The notes: generated by a model not told the origin, from the sequence alone. A DNA stretch of 64,000 nucleotides from Cricetomys ansorgei (GCA_026225945.1 JAMJFZ010000770.1:1675501-1739500), one strand, 5' to 3'. Counted from the first letter of the stretch, positions 26,357 through 40,832 are shown. Translations and numbers: made by a program.

Positions 26357-26455
26357 TCTTTGCATGGGGTCTCACATGCCCGAGAACCTCCCCAATATAC
26401 AGACAGTCTTTGCTGGGGTCTCACATGCCCGAGAACCTCCCCAATATACAGACAG
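26357..26455. repeat. Tandem duplication of a 49/50-bp unit
   Basis: Unit 1 (26357-26406) and unit 2 (26407-26455) are identical except for one base missing in unit 2. Each contains TCTCACATGCCCGAGAACCT, and a third partial copy (TCTTTG) follows. Flanking sequence, including TTTTATTAAAG just upstream, could be part of a reverse LTR, which is unproven. Confidence 0.95.
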
Positions 26456-27179
26456 TCTTTGAGTCAAATCTGTCATTTGTCAAGCCTTAAAGCCTGCACT
26501 GTACCACTCTCTCAAAAGGGGACAATATTAGCTACTCCTGGGACAGCATCATTCTCTATTCCTAATCTATGAAGAGATCAGTGCTTCAGAACCAGGATCT
26601 TGTGGTTCTGATCCTGTTATTTTTGTCTCTTTGTTATTTTTTTTTTTTTTTTTACTTTTATTAAAAGTTTAATTTATTTTTATTTCCCAAGGATACCAAT
26701 CAGATGCACATATGCTTTTCTTTGCAGTTCCCTGGTTCTGATATCTCTTGTTTCCTCTTTTTGTCTTTTTATATCTTCAAAACAACCCAGATTTATGAAA
26801 TATAGCTAAATTTCATCGTGTTCTGACTTCATCATGTGACATTTATCCTGTGCTCAGTACATCAACAAATATTAAAGTGCCTCCTTGAGGTCCCATAACC
26901 ATGATAAGCCATAACTTTAGTTTCAGGTGGCACAATACACCCAACCCTAGACATATGAAGCATATACTTACAGCAACTATTTACAGATGTCCTATGGCTT
27001 TGTACCTTATAAAATGTAATTAACTTTAAAAATATTCTTCTGTGTAATATTTCTACCAATTTTTGGAGTTATGTTCTTTAAAAATTTCAATCTCAATAAA
27101 ATAAAAATTGCATTGTTTTGGACATTCATTCAAAAATATTGCTGAGTTGATTAAAATATTCAATGTACTTTGTTTATTA

Positions 27180-27404
<225 letters not shown>

Positions 27405-27576
27405 TTACTTCCTGACACTATGAGCTGATTCCTTTAACTGGTTTTAGAAAGCACACTACTTGGAAGACATAACACTTAGGTTAAAATAGTTCAAACCACT
27501 CTGTGGGAGATCTGGTTCTATTACAGAATGTAGCAATTCCCCACACATCCACCTGCGCCCTCTCCCTCTCCCTCGC

Positions 27577-27577
27577 C

Positions 27578-27654
<77 letters not shown>

Positions 27655-27657
27655 ACA
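27577..27657. repeat. (CT)n(AC)n compound microsatellite
   Basis: About 27 CT units abutting about 14 AC units. It lies roughly 190 bp upstream (in gene orientation) of the exon 3 acceptor. Confidence 0.95.
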
Positions 27658-28773
27658 ATTAAATTTTAAAACATTTTTAAATCATTTTTAAAATTATCAG
27701 TGTAGAAAAAAAGATGAGTGAGGTTGTCTCTTTATTTCAGAAGAAATGTTTTGTACATATTTAACCTAGAATCTCTTTTAAAATTTAAAATTAAATTTTT
27801 GTGCAATTCTAGACACACATTGATGTACTATCTAAAGATTTTAATTAACCCTAAAATAAGAATAAAAACAAATGGGTGTATATTTAATGCATTCACACAT
27901 GCAATCTTTATTATAAAAGTTTAGGATGGAAAGAGTTAGTTGAATCTCTATGCCAACCTCAAAGAATTAATGTTGTTACTAAATTACTCAGTGCACAATT
28001 TTCAAACAATAATTTAAGTGTTATTTATGACTATCATCTTGGATATATATATGTGTGTATCTTGGATATACATATGTTTATGTATGTATGTGTGTGGTCA
28101 TGTTAATTCACTAATTTTATACTCCTGTTTCAGGATATAGTTTGATAATAGATGGATCATGAAGCTTTGTAAACCAGCAAGACCTTAAACTAAAAATGAA
28201 GAATGATTAATAGAACTTTAAGAAGACTCAGACACTTGTAGGATGATGAGTTGATTCTAATATTTGTCCAAGTATAACAATATTTACATGAAAACATAGT
28301 GCCAGCAATTCCATACATCAGAAGACACAAATATACTTCAATGTTTTAAGGGTTGATGTACTGAAGTTGTCAAACATAAAGTTTGAAAAACCTTCAATAA
28401 AAGTCAGAGTGTAAATTCAGTCCTATCTGGACTACTCCAACATAAAGAATCTAATTACCAGGAGATTTAAAAGATGGGCTATTTCACAACAAATTGGCTT
28501 TTAGCTTGAACAATTATAATTAATATTAATAATTTCTGGGGTTACACATATACTTCGATCTACCAAAGTTCTTACAAAGTTTTAAGTGTATAAGACATGA
28601 AGAGAAAGTTAGTGAGAGGTTTATTCCTTAGTCCATTTAGCTCCCTAAATACGAATAGGAGACCTCCTATGCATCCAGAAATGCTGGGCTCTGAGGACAT
28701 ACAAATGGAAGAAGTATAGTCAGCACATAACCAGTTTGCAGTACAGGAAGCAAGATATTACATATGATATATG

Positions 28774-28930
28774 CAGTGGCCCCTCAATATCTGTCCCCAC
28801 AGCAGATGCTTAAATATGAGAGGGCCCAGATATCTTCTACAAATGGGTAATGTTTATGTATAACTTACATGTATTGTCTGGTATAGTTTAAATCATCTTA
28901 GGAAGATTCATAATACTTAAAATTATGAAA
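28774..28930. mobile_element. Tigger/MER2-like DNA transposon relic
   Basis: CAGTGGCCCCTCAATATCTG, then GCAGATGCTTAAATATGAGA, then GGTATAGTTTAAATCATCTT follow the order of the ancient Tigger/MER2 group. It is diverged and only one end is visible. Confidence 0.55.
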
Positions 28931-29069
28931 AAATCCTGTCGTACTAATCTCTGTCTGAAATAATAAAAAGGAAAATATGTACATGTTCATTACAGATGCA
29001 ACGGTTTTTTAAAAAATCATTTCACTATATGGTTGCTCAAAAGTAGATACAGAACACAGGGACACCTCT

Positions 29070-29096
29070 CTCTCTGTGTCTCGCTCTCTCTCTCTC

Positions 29097-29133
<37 letters not shown>
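29070..29133. repeat. (CT)n(GT)n compound microsatellite
   Basis: CTCT units followed by about 16 GT units. Confidence 0.95.
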
Positions 29134-29134
<1 letters not shown>

Positions 29135-30292
29135 AAGTGCATGAGCATGCACACATGAACATACACACTTATAGACAAATCTAAAATTGGGTATATGAAA
29201 AGAAGAGAAACTCATCCCATCTGTCTAAGGAAGCAGCAAATGAGGAGGGTGTGAAATCCAGGTCCCCAATGGACAAGGAGTATTTGACTTATCAAAGGAG
29301 CTGAATGGGACCTTGAGGGTCAGAGAACATAAGTAAAAAACAGACAGCCAAGTAGCATGGAAAAGCAGAAGATGGCTTCTAAGGCTCCTGTGGATGATAT
29401 AGAGACACAGAAATGGGGTAGTTGTTGGCCAGGAAACAGCCTGCTCACAAGGAGCTATCAATGTAATACCAATACATTTTAATTTACATTGGGAGTCCCA
29501 GAGATGTTTCAGCAGTTGTAAAGCAGACAGATAATGTCATCAGAGAGTGCAATATTCAGAGACATGTGAACAGGCTATGGAAGTCTTCCAAGGGAAGGCT
29601 AGTGAAACTCAAGAAGAAGCCAGCACGGCCATCTTTGTCCTGCTTAGGGAAGAAGCAAGCACTAAGAGTGCCTCAGGTCAATTTGTTTCATTACTTAAGC
29701 ACTTACAACTATGTCTTTAGGAAGGAAGTCACTCCTACTTTGCTGTGTGGAGCTGAATTACCAAGACTTAAGAGTGAGCTTCCTGGCTCAGTCCCAACCA
29801 CTATACCCTCTAGCATGCAGCATGACATAGCAATTCTTCCTCTTATGCTCAACATGCATGAACTTGTGAGACACTAGGCACATGTTCTGAGTCACAAACT
29901 TTGAATTAAAGACTATTCATAAATGGATAGTCTCTACAACCTTGTCCACTTAAGTAACTCAGTGTTGAACATGACAGAGAAAGCATGTGGTTAAGAGTAG
30001 TAGCTCATCTTGAGTAGGACTGAGAGTGGAAGTATTTCTTCACTGTGTGATCTGAAGACAGTGTATCCAGAGCAGGGAGGGTATGGGAAGGCAGGATATA
30101 GAACTTTTTACTCTCTGTATATTCCTGTGTAAGTCACTCATAGCAGCACCTCATCTTTTCAATTTGAATCAGTCTCAACCCAATCACCAGACTGCAAGGC
30201 TCATTCACTTTCCACTTCAGCTCAAACAGATAGTTCAAAGCCAAAAGTACATGACTTTTGAATTTATGAATGAAATTTCCCTTATATCATCA

Positions 30293-30496
<204 letters not shown>

Positions 30497-32789
30497 TTAT
30501 TAGCCACCTAACCTACCAACTTTCTCATCAAAAGCATTGAGTATTCATGAATAAGTTTTACACTGGTAGATCATACAGGTACTCTATGGTTCTGTATATT
30601 ATAAATACACATATCTGGACACAGAAAAAGAATGAGATAAAATTGATATTAATAAAATCCAGCTTTGCTTCCAGTACAATAGATTACCTTATGTATCCCA
30701 TAAACAATTTAGAGACAATTGGTATAAAACAGCCAGAACAAAGTGACTTATCACACAAGGGACACAGATTACTAGAAATTTCTTTGCTCTGTGGAGCTTC
30801 TTACCACAACCACAAACATGGGGATTCCCTCTATCATTTTAATATGTCACTCACATGTTTCTCCTGTTCCAACCATAATCCCAAGATCATCTCTCAATGT
30901 TGTCCTTCTCAGAAAGGATGAAGGTCACGGGAAACAGGGAGAGAAATTCCAGCAGACGGAAGCTGTGTCCTTTTTTTAATTCACTGACCTTCTAAAGTTT
31001 CCTTGCTCCTCTAAAGTCAATTCTTCATCAACTGCACCTGAAGATGGAACTAGATGCTGGCTGGCCACTTGTTTCCACAATTACACATTATCTACATGTT
31101 CTAATATATGCCACCTCCCTATGGACATTGTTACTACCTTCTAAAGTTTAGCAGCCACTGAAGGAGGACCTACTACATATCAAACAAGTAAGTATAGTAC
31201 GATATAAGAATTGTGATAAAGACACCTGTGAAGCAGGTGACAACTTGACCAATGCTACCTAAGCGAACTTGAGATTGAAAACAAATCCAGTATTATCACA
31301 AAGCCTCAGGTGTTGAGAGATGGCATGGGAGTGCTTAGTACTCTTAGGGGGACAACTAAAGACAGAGGACAGCACTCTCCAGGGAGGAGAAGCAATGGGG
31401 ATGCCAAGTCAGGAAAATGTAGCCATTTTGACACCAGGAAATGCACTCATTTACTCTACTGCCTGGTGCTCCGTGGATTTGGGGGAAGAAAACTCATCAA
31501 GGACAATGAAGAATATTTAGCTCTCTTTAGGCAGAAGAGGAATAAAAATGTATTTGCAAGTATAAATATATGTTCTTGTAATTTTCACTGGGAAAGAAAT
31601 AAAAAACATATTAGAACAAAGAATTTTGAATTTGCTTTTCTGAGTTTGAGGGTCCACTTCTCTTTGCTATATGCTCCTCAATCCACCTGAATAGCCAACT
31701 TTCCCTAATGTTCCTATTTGCAAAGAAAATCAAGCTACTTGTCTTTAAAGTGTGCTAGGTATTTCCAAGTTGTTGTTACTTTAAGCACAGAATTTAAATA
31801 TGGGCTTTGCAGTAGTTTCACTAATTAATTTTAGTTTACATAATTGGAGTTAGGGACTCTTGACATCCCATGTAAATGTATGCAAAATATTCAAATACTT
31901 ATTCTCTGATTTACTGTTGGGTGTGGGGACACATCTGGTAGCCTTAATTTGAGGTGTCTTTTAAATGACAGCTCCTACTTATCAGGAGAGTGGCTGCAAA
32001 ATATTTTTTTAAATCCTTTAACAAAACAAAAGAGGAAGAGAGTGGTTCCACAATGGCATTCAAATTAGACAAAGAATTTTAGAGACCTAACCACTATCAC
32101 TTTTCCACAGAAACTGAGATTGATGGACATGTGAATTCCATGCACCTTTTATTACCAATATTTTATGTGAAGAAACATGGACTTTTGAATGACTAACCTA
32201 CAGAAATATCCATAATTTATCTTTTAAGTATCCAACTGGCTATATTTGATACATCAGAACAATTAGACTATAGTTGAATGACACCCGCTATCTGTCATTC
32301 TCATTGATATTCTCTTCAATGCTGCCAACACCTTATTAAATCTGACATTGCCTATGAAATGATCTGTCCAAACTCCAAAGAATCCACATATATATTAAAA
32401 CTTAACAAATAGCTCCAGAATCACTGGAAATTTGACAGTTTTAATAATATTTAGTACATAGAATATTCAAGCAATAATCATCATGATCAATGCACATATG
32501 AACTCACAGAGACTGAGGCAGCATGCATAGGGTCCATACAGGTCTACACCAGATGAGTTCCTAGAGCTGAAAGGAGAAATGGACACATGCCGAATCCCTA
32601 ACCCAGAAGCTATCTCTAATTGATAACCACTTGCAAATAAAAGAAACTATTCTTCTAAGGGAATCTTACTGGTAATACAAACTACTCTTAAGGGCAGGCT
32701 GCAAGCCTAGCAGTAGATGGCCAGCAGAAAACAAACTCAATGGCATCTTTGGAGGTTCCTTGTTTCATAATGTTGTGGTGGGGCTTTTC

Positions 32790-32990
32790 CTTTTTTTAAA
32801 AAAAAAACATTATTTTTATCCCTTAGTTGCCTGTTGTTTTCTAATGAGAGACAGACAGAGATGAATCTGGAAGGGAAGGGAAGTGGGGAGGGAATGAGAG
32901 GAGTATAGGGAGGGGAAACCATAATCAGGAAATTTTACATGGGAAAAAGAAATCTATTTTCAATAAAAGGAAAAAATATTCAAACAAATA
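32790..32990 (+). mobile_element. L1 3' end fragment
   Basis: GAGGGAATGAGAGGAGTATA, GGGGAAACCATAATCAGGAA and AATCTATTTTCAATAAAAGG are a distinctive L1 3'UTR end, in plus orientation. Confidence 0.75.
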
Positions 32991-33924
32991 AAATAAATTC
33001 AAATCACAAATGTACAAGGAATCTCAGATTAATTTAGGGTAGCAGGTCATAACAATTTTCTTGCACTAGGTGTTATTTGACACCTTTGTTCATATTCAGT
33101 CAATACAGAAAACTATTTTTCCCCTAAAAGGACCAGTGTGGATATTTAACACCCTAGGTGTTGGAAATTGAGTCTGTGTACATTTTCCTTGTCACTATTA
33201 TGGATTAGTGAGTCACACTATCACACACACACACATATAGTTTCTAGAAGTGCCATCGATATGGCAGTGACTAGATTATAGAAAAGCATGGCTTTCAAAA
33301 TATTTTTTCATTTATTAGATATTTAAATAGTTCAATATTGTTAGAGGCCGCATAGTTAAAACATGTTCACTGATGAATCTTTTACTCAGAAATAGCTAAC
33401 AGCAGCTCAGAGAAAAAACATATTCTGCTTGTTTGTCTAATTAAATGGTTAAAGTCCAGTTAATCCATGATAGCAATATTTATATATTGGCATGTATTTC
33501 CCATATTTTATTTCTACCCTTTTGTCAAAATTAAGATGGAATTACTTTTAACTGTGAGGTATTTGCAACACTGTGGTTCATTTTTCCTTCTTGCAGTTCT
33601 CAGGCACAGGGTTTGAGATTTTCTATTTTCTGAATCATAATTTACAAGATGTCTTCCTCCACCTATTCCAGTTGCCATACTTAATGACTTCAATGATCAT
33701 TACCCTCAGCTAGTGCCCCATTACCATTATTGAGTCACATGTATGCTGTTTCTTTCTCAGACAGAGGGCAATAACATAGTTCAACTCGACAGAGTTGACA
33801 GTGGTGGAATATCTTTCAGTTTTACTCTTGCTGCTCATGTTCCAAATCCTGCTCCAAGTCCCAAACATCCAGCTAGAAGGACCACAGAGATTTGTGTAAA
33901 ACCTAAGTAGTGGTATCTTTTTAA

Positions 33925-34135
33925 AATACAACTTATTTATTTTAATCTTATGTGTATGGCTGTTTTACCTGCATTTATTCTGTACACCATGTGAATACCT
34001 AGTGCCCTCAGAAGACAGAAAAAGGAGTTAGATTTTCTGAGACTAGAGTTACAGATGGTTGTAACCAGTTGTACCTGGATTCCCTGGAAGAGCAGCCAGT
34101 GCTCCTAACTGCTGAGCTATCTCTCAAGCCCCAGT
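33925..34135 (-). mobile_element. B3-type SINE
   Basis: TATGGCTGTTTTACCTGCAT, CTGGATTCCCTGGAAGAGCA and AACTGCTGAGCTATCTCTCA are the reverse B3/B2 body and head. Confidence 0.8.
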
Positions 34136-34249
34136 ATTTCTTTATTCTATGCATGTACAAAGACCCCATTTATTAAATTACTGATACTAATTCTCTTTCA
34201 AGTCATAATATCTCAAATTTGAGATTCCTTTTTTGTTCAGTTATTTGTT

Positions 34250-34340
34250 TATTTGTTTGTTTGTGGTGCCAGGGATTACACCCACATCCTCTCACAGGAT
34301 TGGGAAGGGCTCTACCATTGAGCTACAGTTCAAGCCCCTG
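34250..34340 (-). mobile_element. ID-like SINE fragment
   Basis: GGTGCCAGGGATTACACCCA and GGGCTCTACCATTGAGCTAC resemble the tRNA-derived ID/B4 end read in reverse. Confidence 0.45.
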
Positions 34341-34999
34341 GAGAAGAATTTTATTGTGTCTTTTCCTTTATATAAAAAATAAAAATCACGTGACCAGATC
34401 ATTATATTAGATGCAAAATATTTAACAAAAGTTAATTTTCTTTAATGATTAAAAACTCTGAAATTAGGTATGGAAGAAATGCACTTTATATGGTGAAGAC
34501 TACATATGACAAACCCACACCAAATGGAAGTGTTAAAGCTTTCTCTGGGAGAAGACAAACATAGCCACTCTCCAAACTGACTTTTCAGCAAAGTATTGGG
34601 AGTGCTGGGCAGTGAAAAAAAGTAAGAGAAAGAAAGAAATCATTTCCAAATTGAAAAGTAGGAACGTGAACAGTCCTTGCTTGCAGTTGATATGATGTTC
34701 TATCCAGAAAACTCTGAGGATGCCACAAAACCATTCTAGAACTCATTTATTAAATGAATTTTAAAGCTGCAGGATAAAAAAGATCAACAGGAAATTTAGC
34801 AGCATTGCTGAGTGAAAACAGTAATCAATATAAAAGAAACAATATAGTTTTCCAATAGTTACAATATAATGAAATGCCTAGAAATAATTTAGTCAAGGAG
34901 ATGGACAACCTCTACAGTTAAACACTAAACATTGTTTAAGGAAATTGAAGAAGACAGCAGTAAATGAAAAGATTGCCCATGTCCATGGATTATTCTTTT

Positions 35000-35345
35000 T
35001 ATGTTTTATTTATTACTTCTTTTATTTTTTGAGATTATGACTACATCATTTCTTCCTTTTCTTTCCTCCCTTCAAACACTCCTATATACCATTCATTGCT
35101 TTCTTTAAAATTTCTATAATAGCCTACTTGTTATAAATAGCCTAAAAATAGGCTATTTTAATAATAATTTTGATAATAGGCTATTTATTCATTAATTGTT
35201 GTTAAATGCATATATGAATTTATATACATACATATTCCTAAATATAGCCTATTCAGTTTGTATAATGTTACTTGTATGTTTGTTTTCAGGCCTGACAATT
35301 TGGTATTGGCTAAACAACTGATATGTTCTTGCCTAGAAGACTATT
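35000..35345 (-). mobile_element. L1 3' end fragment
   Basis: TTTTTTGAGATTATGACTAC, ATCATTTCTTCCTTTTCTTT and TGTTTTCAGGCCTGACAATT are the L1 3'UTR in reverse. An AT-rich, partly repeated TAGCCTA segment interrupts it near 35130-35190. It is the only L1 end in the Nalcn body that runs in the sense direction of the gene. Confidence 0.7.
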
Positions 35346-35454
35346 TCTCCCACTTTTAGCATTCTTTCGTTGCTTGAAAAAAATGTGATATTGACATATC
35401 TACAGCTCATGGAATTTTAGCTTATCTTGTTTCTCTGTTATTTCTTCATTCAGT

Positions 35455-35565
35455 TATTTATTTTTCATTCACTCACAGAGCAAATACTACGCATCCACTC
35501 TGTGACAGGTACTACAGCATGTGCTGAATGCATAGCAGAAAGCAACAAAGACACTTGGAACTTAG
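35455..35565 (+). mobile_element. L2-like relic
   Basis: TTCATTCACTCACAGAGCAA and CTCTGTGACAGGTACTACAG resemble the 3' end of L2. Confidence 0.45.
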
Positions 35566-35915
35566 AAATCACCTGCTTCATTTAAACTCATATTTCATGG
35601 AGAATTCCACTGTTTTATCTGGATTTCCCTTTGTTCTTGCACCTGCATGCTCCACTTTAACTAGCTAAAGACACCATTATTCCTTACCCTCCAGCCTGTC
35701 TCAGCTACTTCAAATCCTTTACCCAGCTGTCTTCTTTGCCACCTGCTCCCAATCCCTTATTCTTAATTACCTCATTTAACTCAAAAACATCCTCTTAAGA
35801 TCTGTGTGCAATTTGTTATAACTGAAAGATTTATTATTTTTAAAAAAATTTAGACAAAAGAAGCACTGGTTTGGTAAATTCATAGCACATATTTTATATA
35901 AGAATACCTAAAAAG

Positions 35916-36062
35916 TTGGGCGGTGGTGGTGTATCCCTTTAATCCTAGCACTTGGGTGGCAGAAGCAGGCAGATAGCGATGAGTTGGAGGCCAGCATGGT
36001 CTACAGAGTGAGTTCTAGGACAGCCAGATTTACAACAGAGAAACCCTGTCTCAAAAAACCAA
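35916..36062 (+). mobile_element. B1 SINE
   Basis: GGGCGGTGGTGGTGTATCCC, CCAGCATGGTCTACAGAGTG and GAGAAACCCTGTCTCAAAAA are B1 in plus orientation. AAGAATACCT before it and AAGAATCCCT after its GGAA tail look like a decayed target duplication. Confidence 0.95.
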
Positions 36063-36139
36063 AAGGAAGGAAGGAAGGAAGAAAGGAAGGAAGGAAGGAA
36101 GGAAGGAAGGAAGGAAGGAAGGAAGGAAGGAAGGAAGGG
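36063..36139. repeat. (GGAA)n microsatellite (expanded B1 tail)
   Basis: About 18 GGAA/AAGG units with one GAA interruption, directly at the A-tail of the B1. Confidence 0.95.
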
Positions 36140-37664
36140 AGAAAAGAGAAAGAAAGAATCCCTGAAGAAGGCAGCAGTCATTGATTTCTTTCCTTTCATT
36201 TGGTGACACTCTATCTGCTAATACAGGATCACGAACCACTACTTTGGGTTACTGATATATACTAATTCTTCAGTCTCCATGAGTACAAGTGAAATTATTT
36301 GCCTATTTTACACTACACATACCACTTAACCTTTGCTGTTGCTTAGTAGCTTGGTAGGTATGCTATAGTTTGGGCAGAAATTTTCAGAAAATACATGTTT
36401 AATAATACCCCTCTTACTGCTAACTCCAAGCCTACTTTAATGCCTTTGGAAGAACAGTAATCATTGCTTCCAAAAGCTGTTCCTCTATTCTTGCTACATA
36501 ATTACATTGACAAGAAAACAAGCAAAAGCAAAACCCCAAACATTGGTGATGGTATGGATTTAGCATTAAACAAAAATATTTAGTCTTCTCTCCAGAATTC
36601 CTTACTACTACGTGTTCCTGACACAACAGATAACACAGTAGATCTAAAGGTAGGACACGTTGGTAGGAAGAGTGGCTGATTGATTAAAAGAAAAGCTCTC
36701 CCACTGTGTGTTCTCATCATTCCCCTCTCCCTACCTAATGATTCTTTCATTCTTCTACAACTTACTGCTAACTCTCTCTCCACACCCATGGGCAGGGGAC
36801 ATGAGAAAGCAGATTTTCAGAATGACTCTGTAATATCAGGTGAAAGGAGATCCATGCAACATGCTAGGACAACTCAATGTCTAGACCTTCCTACTTTCAA
36901 ATACTTAAACTTCGAGTTAAATTTTTAAATACATTAATTTTTATTTTATTTTATTTTCATCAATACAAGTAGCACTAGTTTGTTATAGGAAAATTAAGAA
37001 AAATGAATAAATAAAATGAGAGACAAATATTAAAGTCTAGGAATTCCAATTCTAGGGACTCAATTATCTTTCTAAATGTTGGCGAGCACATAGTGTGTCA
37101 ACCACTCAACTTTGGAAAAAGCATTAATCAGGTATGTTCTTTTTCCTTGGGTATTATCTTTACTGAGGTCCTTAGTCTCCAATAGGATATGAATTATATA
37201 TTTTAGAACCCTACTTTTTATACACATTCTCTATGTATAAGTCCTGTTAATATGGCTATTTTCATATACTCATATAACATTTTTTCTTGTTTTCATTTTT
37301 TGAAAATCTTTCTCTACCAATAAGTATGAATGCACACAAAATCCTAACTAAATAAATCCCACTTTCAAACATTTGTGTTCCTTTTATATCTTTCTTATCG
37401 TCTCCCAAGTTTATTCATATCAGTCCATATCAATGTCTTGCAAGGCAAACAAGCATAGCAAGTCTTCCTAGATTCGTTTTTTGATGATGAATTTGTAGAT
37501 GAGAAAGGTGTCACCAGTATTTGGGAAGATAACTGAATTTGATGTCACCAATTTGCTTGTGTGAGCATTGAACCTCAACTCTTATTTCAAGGATCTAACT
37601 CCCCCACCCCTCTTCTCAATATGGCCACTGAACACCAAAGAAAATGCCATTAAGATTTATGTTT

Positions 37665-37881
37665 GAGTGACTGGATAGATGGTTCAGTAGTTAAGAGCAC
37701 TTGCTGTTCTTTCAGAGGACCAAGGTTTGGTTCCTAGAACCCACATGGTAGCTCAAAATTATTTATAACAGTTTTAGGGAATCCCCCACCACCCCCTTTG
37801 GTGCCTACACTCACTGCACACACATGGTGCATGTACATACATGCAGAAAACTCATTCACAAATAAATTATATAACTTTTGT
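37665..37881 (+). mobile_element. B2 SINE with TSD
   Basis: GGATAGATGGTTCAGTAGTT and GAGCACTTGCTGTTCTTTCA are the B2 head and body. TAAGATTTATGTTT before it and TAAGATATTATGTTT after it form an imperfect target duplication. Confidence 0.9.
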
Positions 37882-38663
37882 AAGATATTATGTTTCAACA
37901 AGACCTTCTAACAACCTTTCACCCACTTTCACATTTAAATCTATACCTTACTTTAATAGACCATGAAAATACTGGAAGACAAACAGGGACACCAGTTCCC
38001 TCTACTGGAATTGGAACAACTATTATTTCTGAAGCATTCAACTGTTCTCTTTGCCAGCTACCTCCTTAGACAAAAGACATTTCCACTTAGAGGAAATGCA
38101 TACAGCATTGTATGTTTTATGCCATTATTTAAATTAGAGGAAAATCCCACTACTTTTGTCCATTATCCAGCTTCCATCTGCCCTCTATTATGCCTCATTT
38201 TCTTTGCTTACTTGGCCTTCCTTCCACCCTCAAGGCACATTTGTTAGTCCCTAGAGCCCCCGATCCCATACCTGTCTCTACTCTGCCAGGTGTCCCATCA
38301 CTGTGTCCAGTAGCCAACAGTCCTCTCCCTCTTCTAGACCAGATCATTTGCATGTCCTGCCATGGCACCAATGGCTGAGTCTAGCATGCTTTCTCTGGAG
38401 TCCTCTACCATTCCTTCCAGATATCACCTATTAGATCCCTCACAGCCTGGTACACAGGTCACAGCATTTCCTGAAACTCCATATCCAGCAATCTTACTGT
38501 CTTCTGTTTAATATTTACTAAATTACTGATTTTAATTTTTAAAAAATTGTCAAAACCATTTAAGGAAAGGATAAAATTCGATTTGAAAACCTAATGTTAT
38601 TTCCCAATCAATATGTTCTATCTATAGATAAATAGCTTCAGAACAACAAATGGGCATGCGCGT

Positions 38664-38692
38664 GTGCACACACACACACACACACACACACT
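38664..38692. repeat. (AC)n microsatellite
   Basis: About 13 AC units. Confidence 0.95.
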
Positions 38693-38789
38693 GAAATGCT
38701 ATATGAAACATAAAAATTTCCAGAATAAAATAATGAACTCATTGATTATGTTTATTCTCATGCAAAAACAGAGTCCTTCCAATAAAATG

Positions 38790-38935
38790 TTTATTGGAGG
38801 CTCATTATGTACCAGGCATTCTCTTAAGTATATCATACTTAGCTCATTCAGTTCTTACGAGAATCATTTTACACACTAAGGAGCTTTAATCATAAAGTTG
38901 ACCTAGTGTGTGAGTCTAGACAATGCAGCTCACAG
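38790..38935 (+). mobile_element. MIR relic
   Basis: TTATGTACCAGGCATTCTCT, TAGCTCATTCAGTTCTTACG and TTTTACACACTAAGGAGCTT follow the MIR core order. Confidence 0.65.
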
Positions 38936-40230
38936 AACTACTAAATTAAAAATCAACGATTTTGTGCAACAAACAGCAAAATGAAGATTTTTGTGATTAT
39001 ACAAATTTGGGATTATAAATTCCTTACCCATTTCTGTTTGTGAAATTGCATAGACATCTCTCACCTCCTAATACTGAATCTGTTCTGACTATTTGATTTG
39101 CTTTATAGTTTTTCTTATCACTGATTTATTTTAAATGTCTACTATTTTTCTTAAAAGGGAGATCAAATTTCTCATCAAATTAATCAAAATTATCACCGCT
39201 GTATCCATACCCTTTACTTTAAAGTAAGTCTTAGAAATGGTATAGTGTATTTCAGCCACATTTTCTATGAGTTTTAAAAGATGGGAGCATTTATTTGTGA
39301 CCATCTGATAATCTCACATCTTAAGGTGACAGATTTCTTTATTTGCTAGAGTTAACTTTTTTCGCATACACTATTAGCTGAATACACCATGAGTATGCAG
39401 ACTGGAAAATCAATTCTTATGACATGAGGCATAAGGAATGTGTGGCTGTCTGCAAAGGTTGTATTCAGACATCAAAATGAAATTTATTTAGAGAAATCCA
39501 TTGGTCAGACCCCCAAATCCACAGCCATGCACACAGCCACTGTATTTCACTTTGAAACATCCCCTGTTCCTCTGGTCTTTGATATGAAGCGACCAGATGA
39601 ATAAATGTAACTAAATGTTTTTGCTCCATTTAGTGTTCAAAATTTAAGGAAAATACAAGAATCTGAACTTACTCGGGGAATTCTAGAATGCATCTTCAAG
39701 GGAAATACAAATAGAAGATATCAATTAGAAGTTACTAAGCAGACTCAATGGGTTTTTAAAAAAAAGTAAAGACACAAAGTTTTGTAAGTAGTTTTGTAAG
39801 TAAGATAGGTGTGGAAATGGAAAGAATTGAGGAAGGAGAGTGAAGAAAGTCAAAACACATTGTCTGAAATTTCAAAATAATGATTTACAGTAATAATGAC
39901 TAATAATAATAGTTACTAATTGGTGACTGTTCATTTCACAGAGGACTGTCTCATCTAGAAGTTTCTGTAATGAAATGTTGGACTATCTCTAGAAGTGGCA
40001 GGCTCCTTTGGACACTCGAGGAGAGATTGATCACATGTTGAGAAGGAGCATATCTGAGGGAGCAGAGATGTCTTGTAAATTTACCCAAAGCAACCTCAAG
40101 TGAAAAAATGGATTAATGTTCCCCAAGGAGGCTTGTATGTTTATGCATTTTATTGTTTCTCAAGAGAGAGAAGTGGTTCATAAACTTCTGTTTATTGTTT
40201 CAAAGAAAAACAAGATTGGGCATTATGGAT

Positions 40231-40301
40231 TCCTTCCTTCCTTCCTTCCTTCCTTCCTTCCTTCCTTCCTTCCTTCCTTCCTTCCTTCCTTCCTTCCTTC
40301 A
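40231..40301. repeat. (CTTC)n microsatellite
   Basis: About 17 uninterrupted TTCC units; it gives Leu-Pro-Ser-Phe repeats in all frames. Confidence 0.97.
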
Positions 40302-40324
40302 CCTGAAAGCTGAAAACAAACTTT

Positions 40325-40445
40325 GGTTGAGACCTGGCTTTATGCCAGGCAACAGCTCCAGTTACTGCCATCTCTTTGAAGTAGTTCTTAGTATTATCCC
40401 CACTGCATAGAATAAAATTCTGAAGCCAATGTGCCCAGATCCTCG
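40325..40445 (+). mobile_element. MIR-like relic
   Basis: GGCTTTATGCCAGGCAACAG and TTAGTATTATCCCCACTGCA resemble MIR. Confidence 0.45.
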
Positions 40446-40546
40446 ATAATCAGAATAAATTAGAATTCAAGTAATATTTTAGACGGGAAAGAATGAAGGT
40501 TGGGGAAAGAAGAGAATACGCAGAAGATCTGACTTTTACACATCCC

Positions 40547-40547
<1 letters not shown>

Positions 40548-40590
<43 letters not shown>
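40548..40590. repeat. (GT)n microsatellite
   Basis: About 20 uninterrupted GT units. Confidence 0.95.
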
Positions 40591-40832
40591 TATGTGTGTA
40601 TATATATGTAGTGTAAGTATATGGAGGCCAGAGGACAGCTTTCTAGAGTCAGTTCTCTCCTTTCACTGTGAAATCCTGGGATGGAATTCATGTCACCAAC
40701 TTTTTTGACATTTGCTTTTACTCCTGAAGCACCTCGTTAGTCCAGCTTGTACCTTTGAATCTTAAGAACTTTTGTGTGTGTTTGGAATGGTACTATTTAC
40801 AATTAAATCTGTGCCTTTTTAAAACTTTAAAC

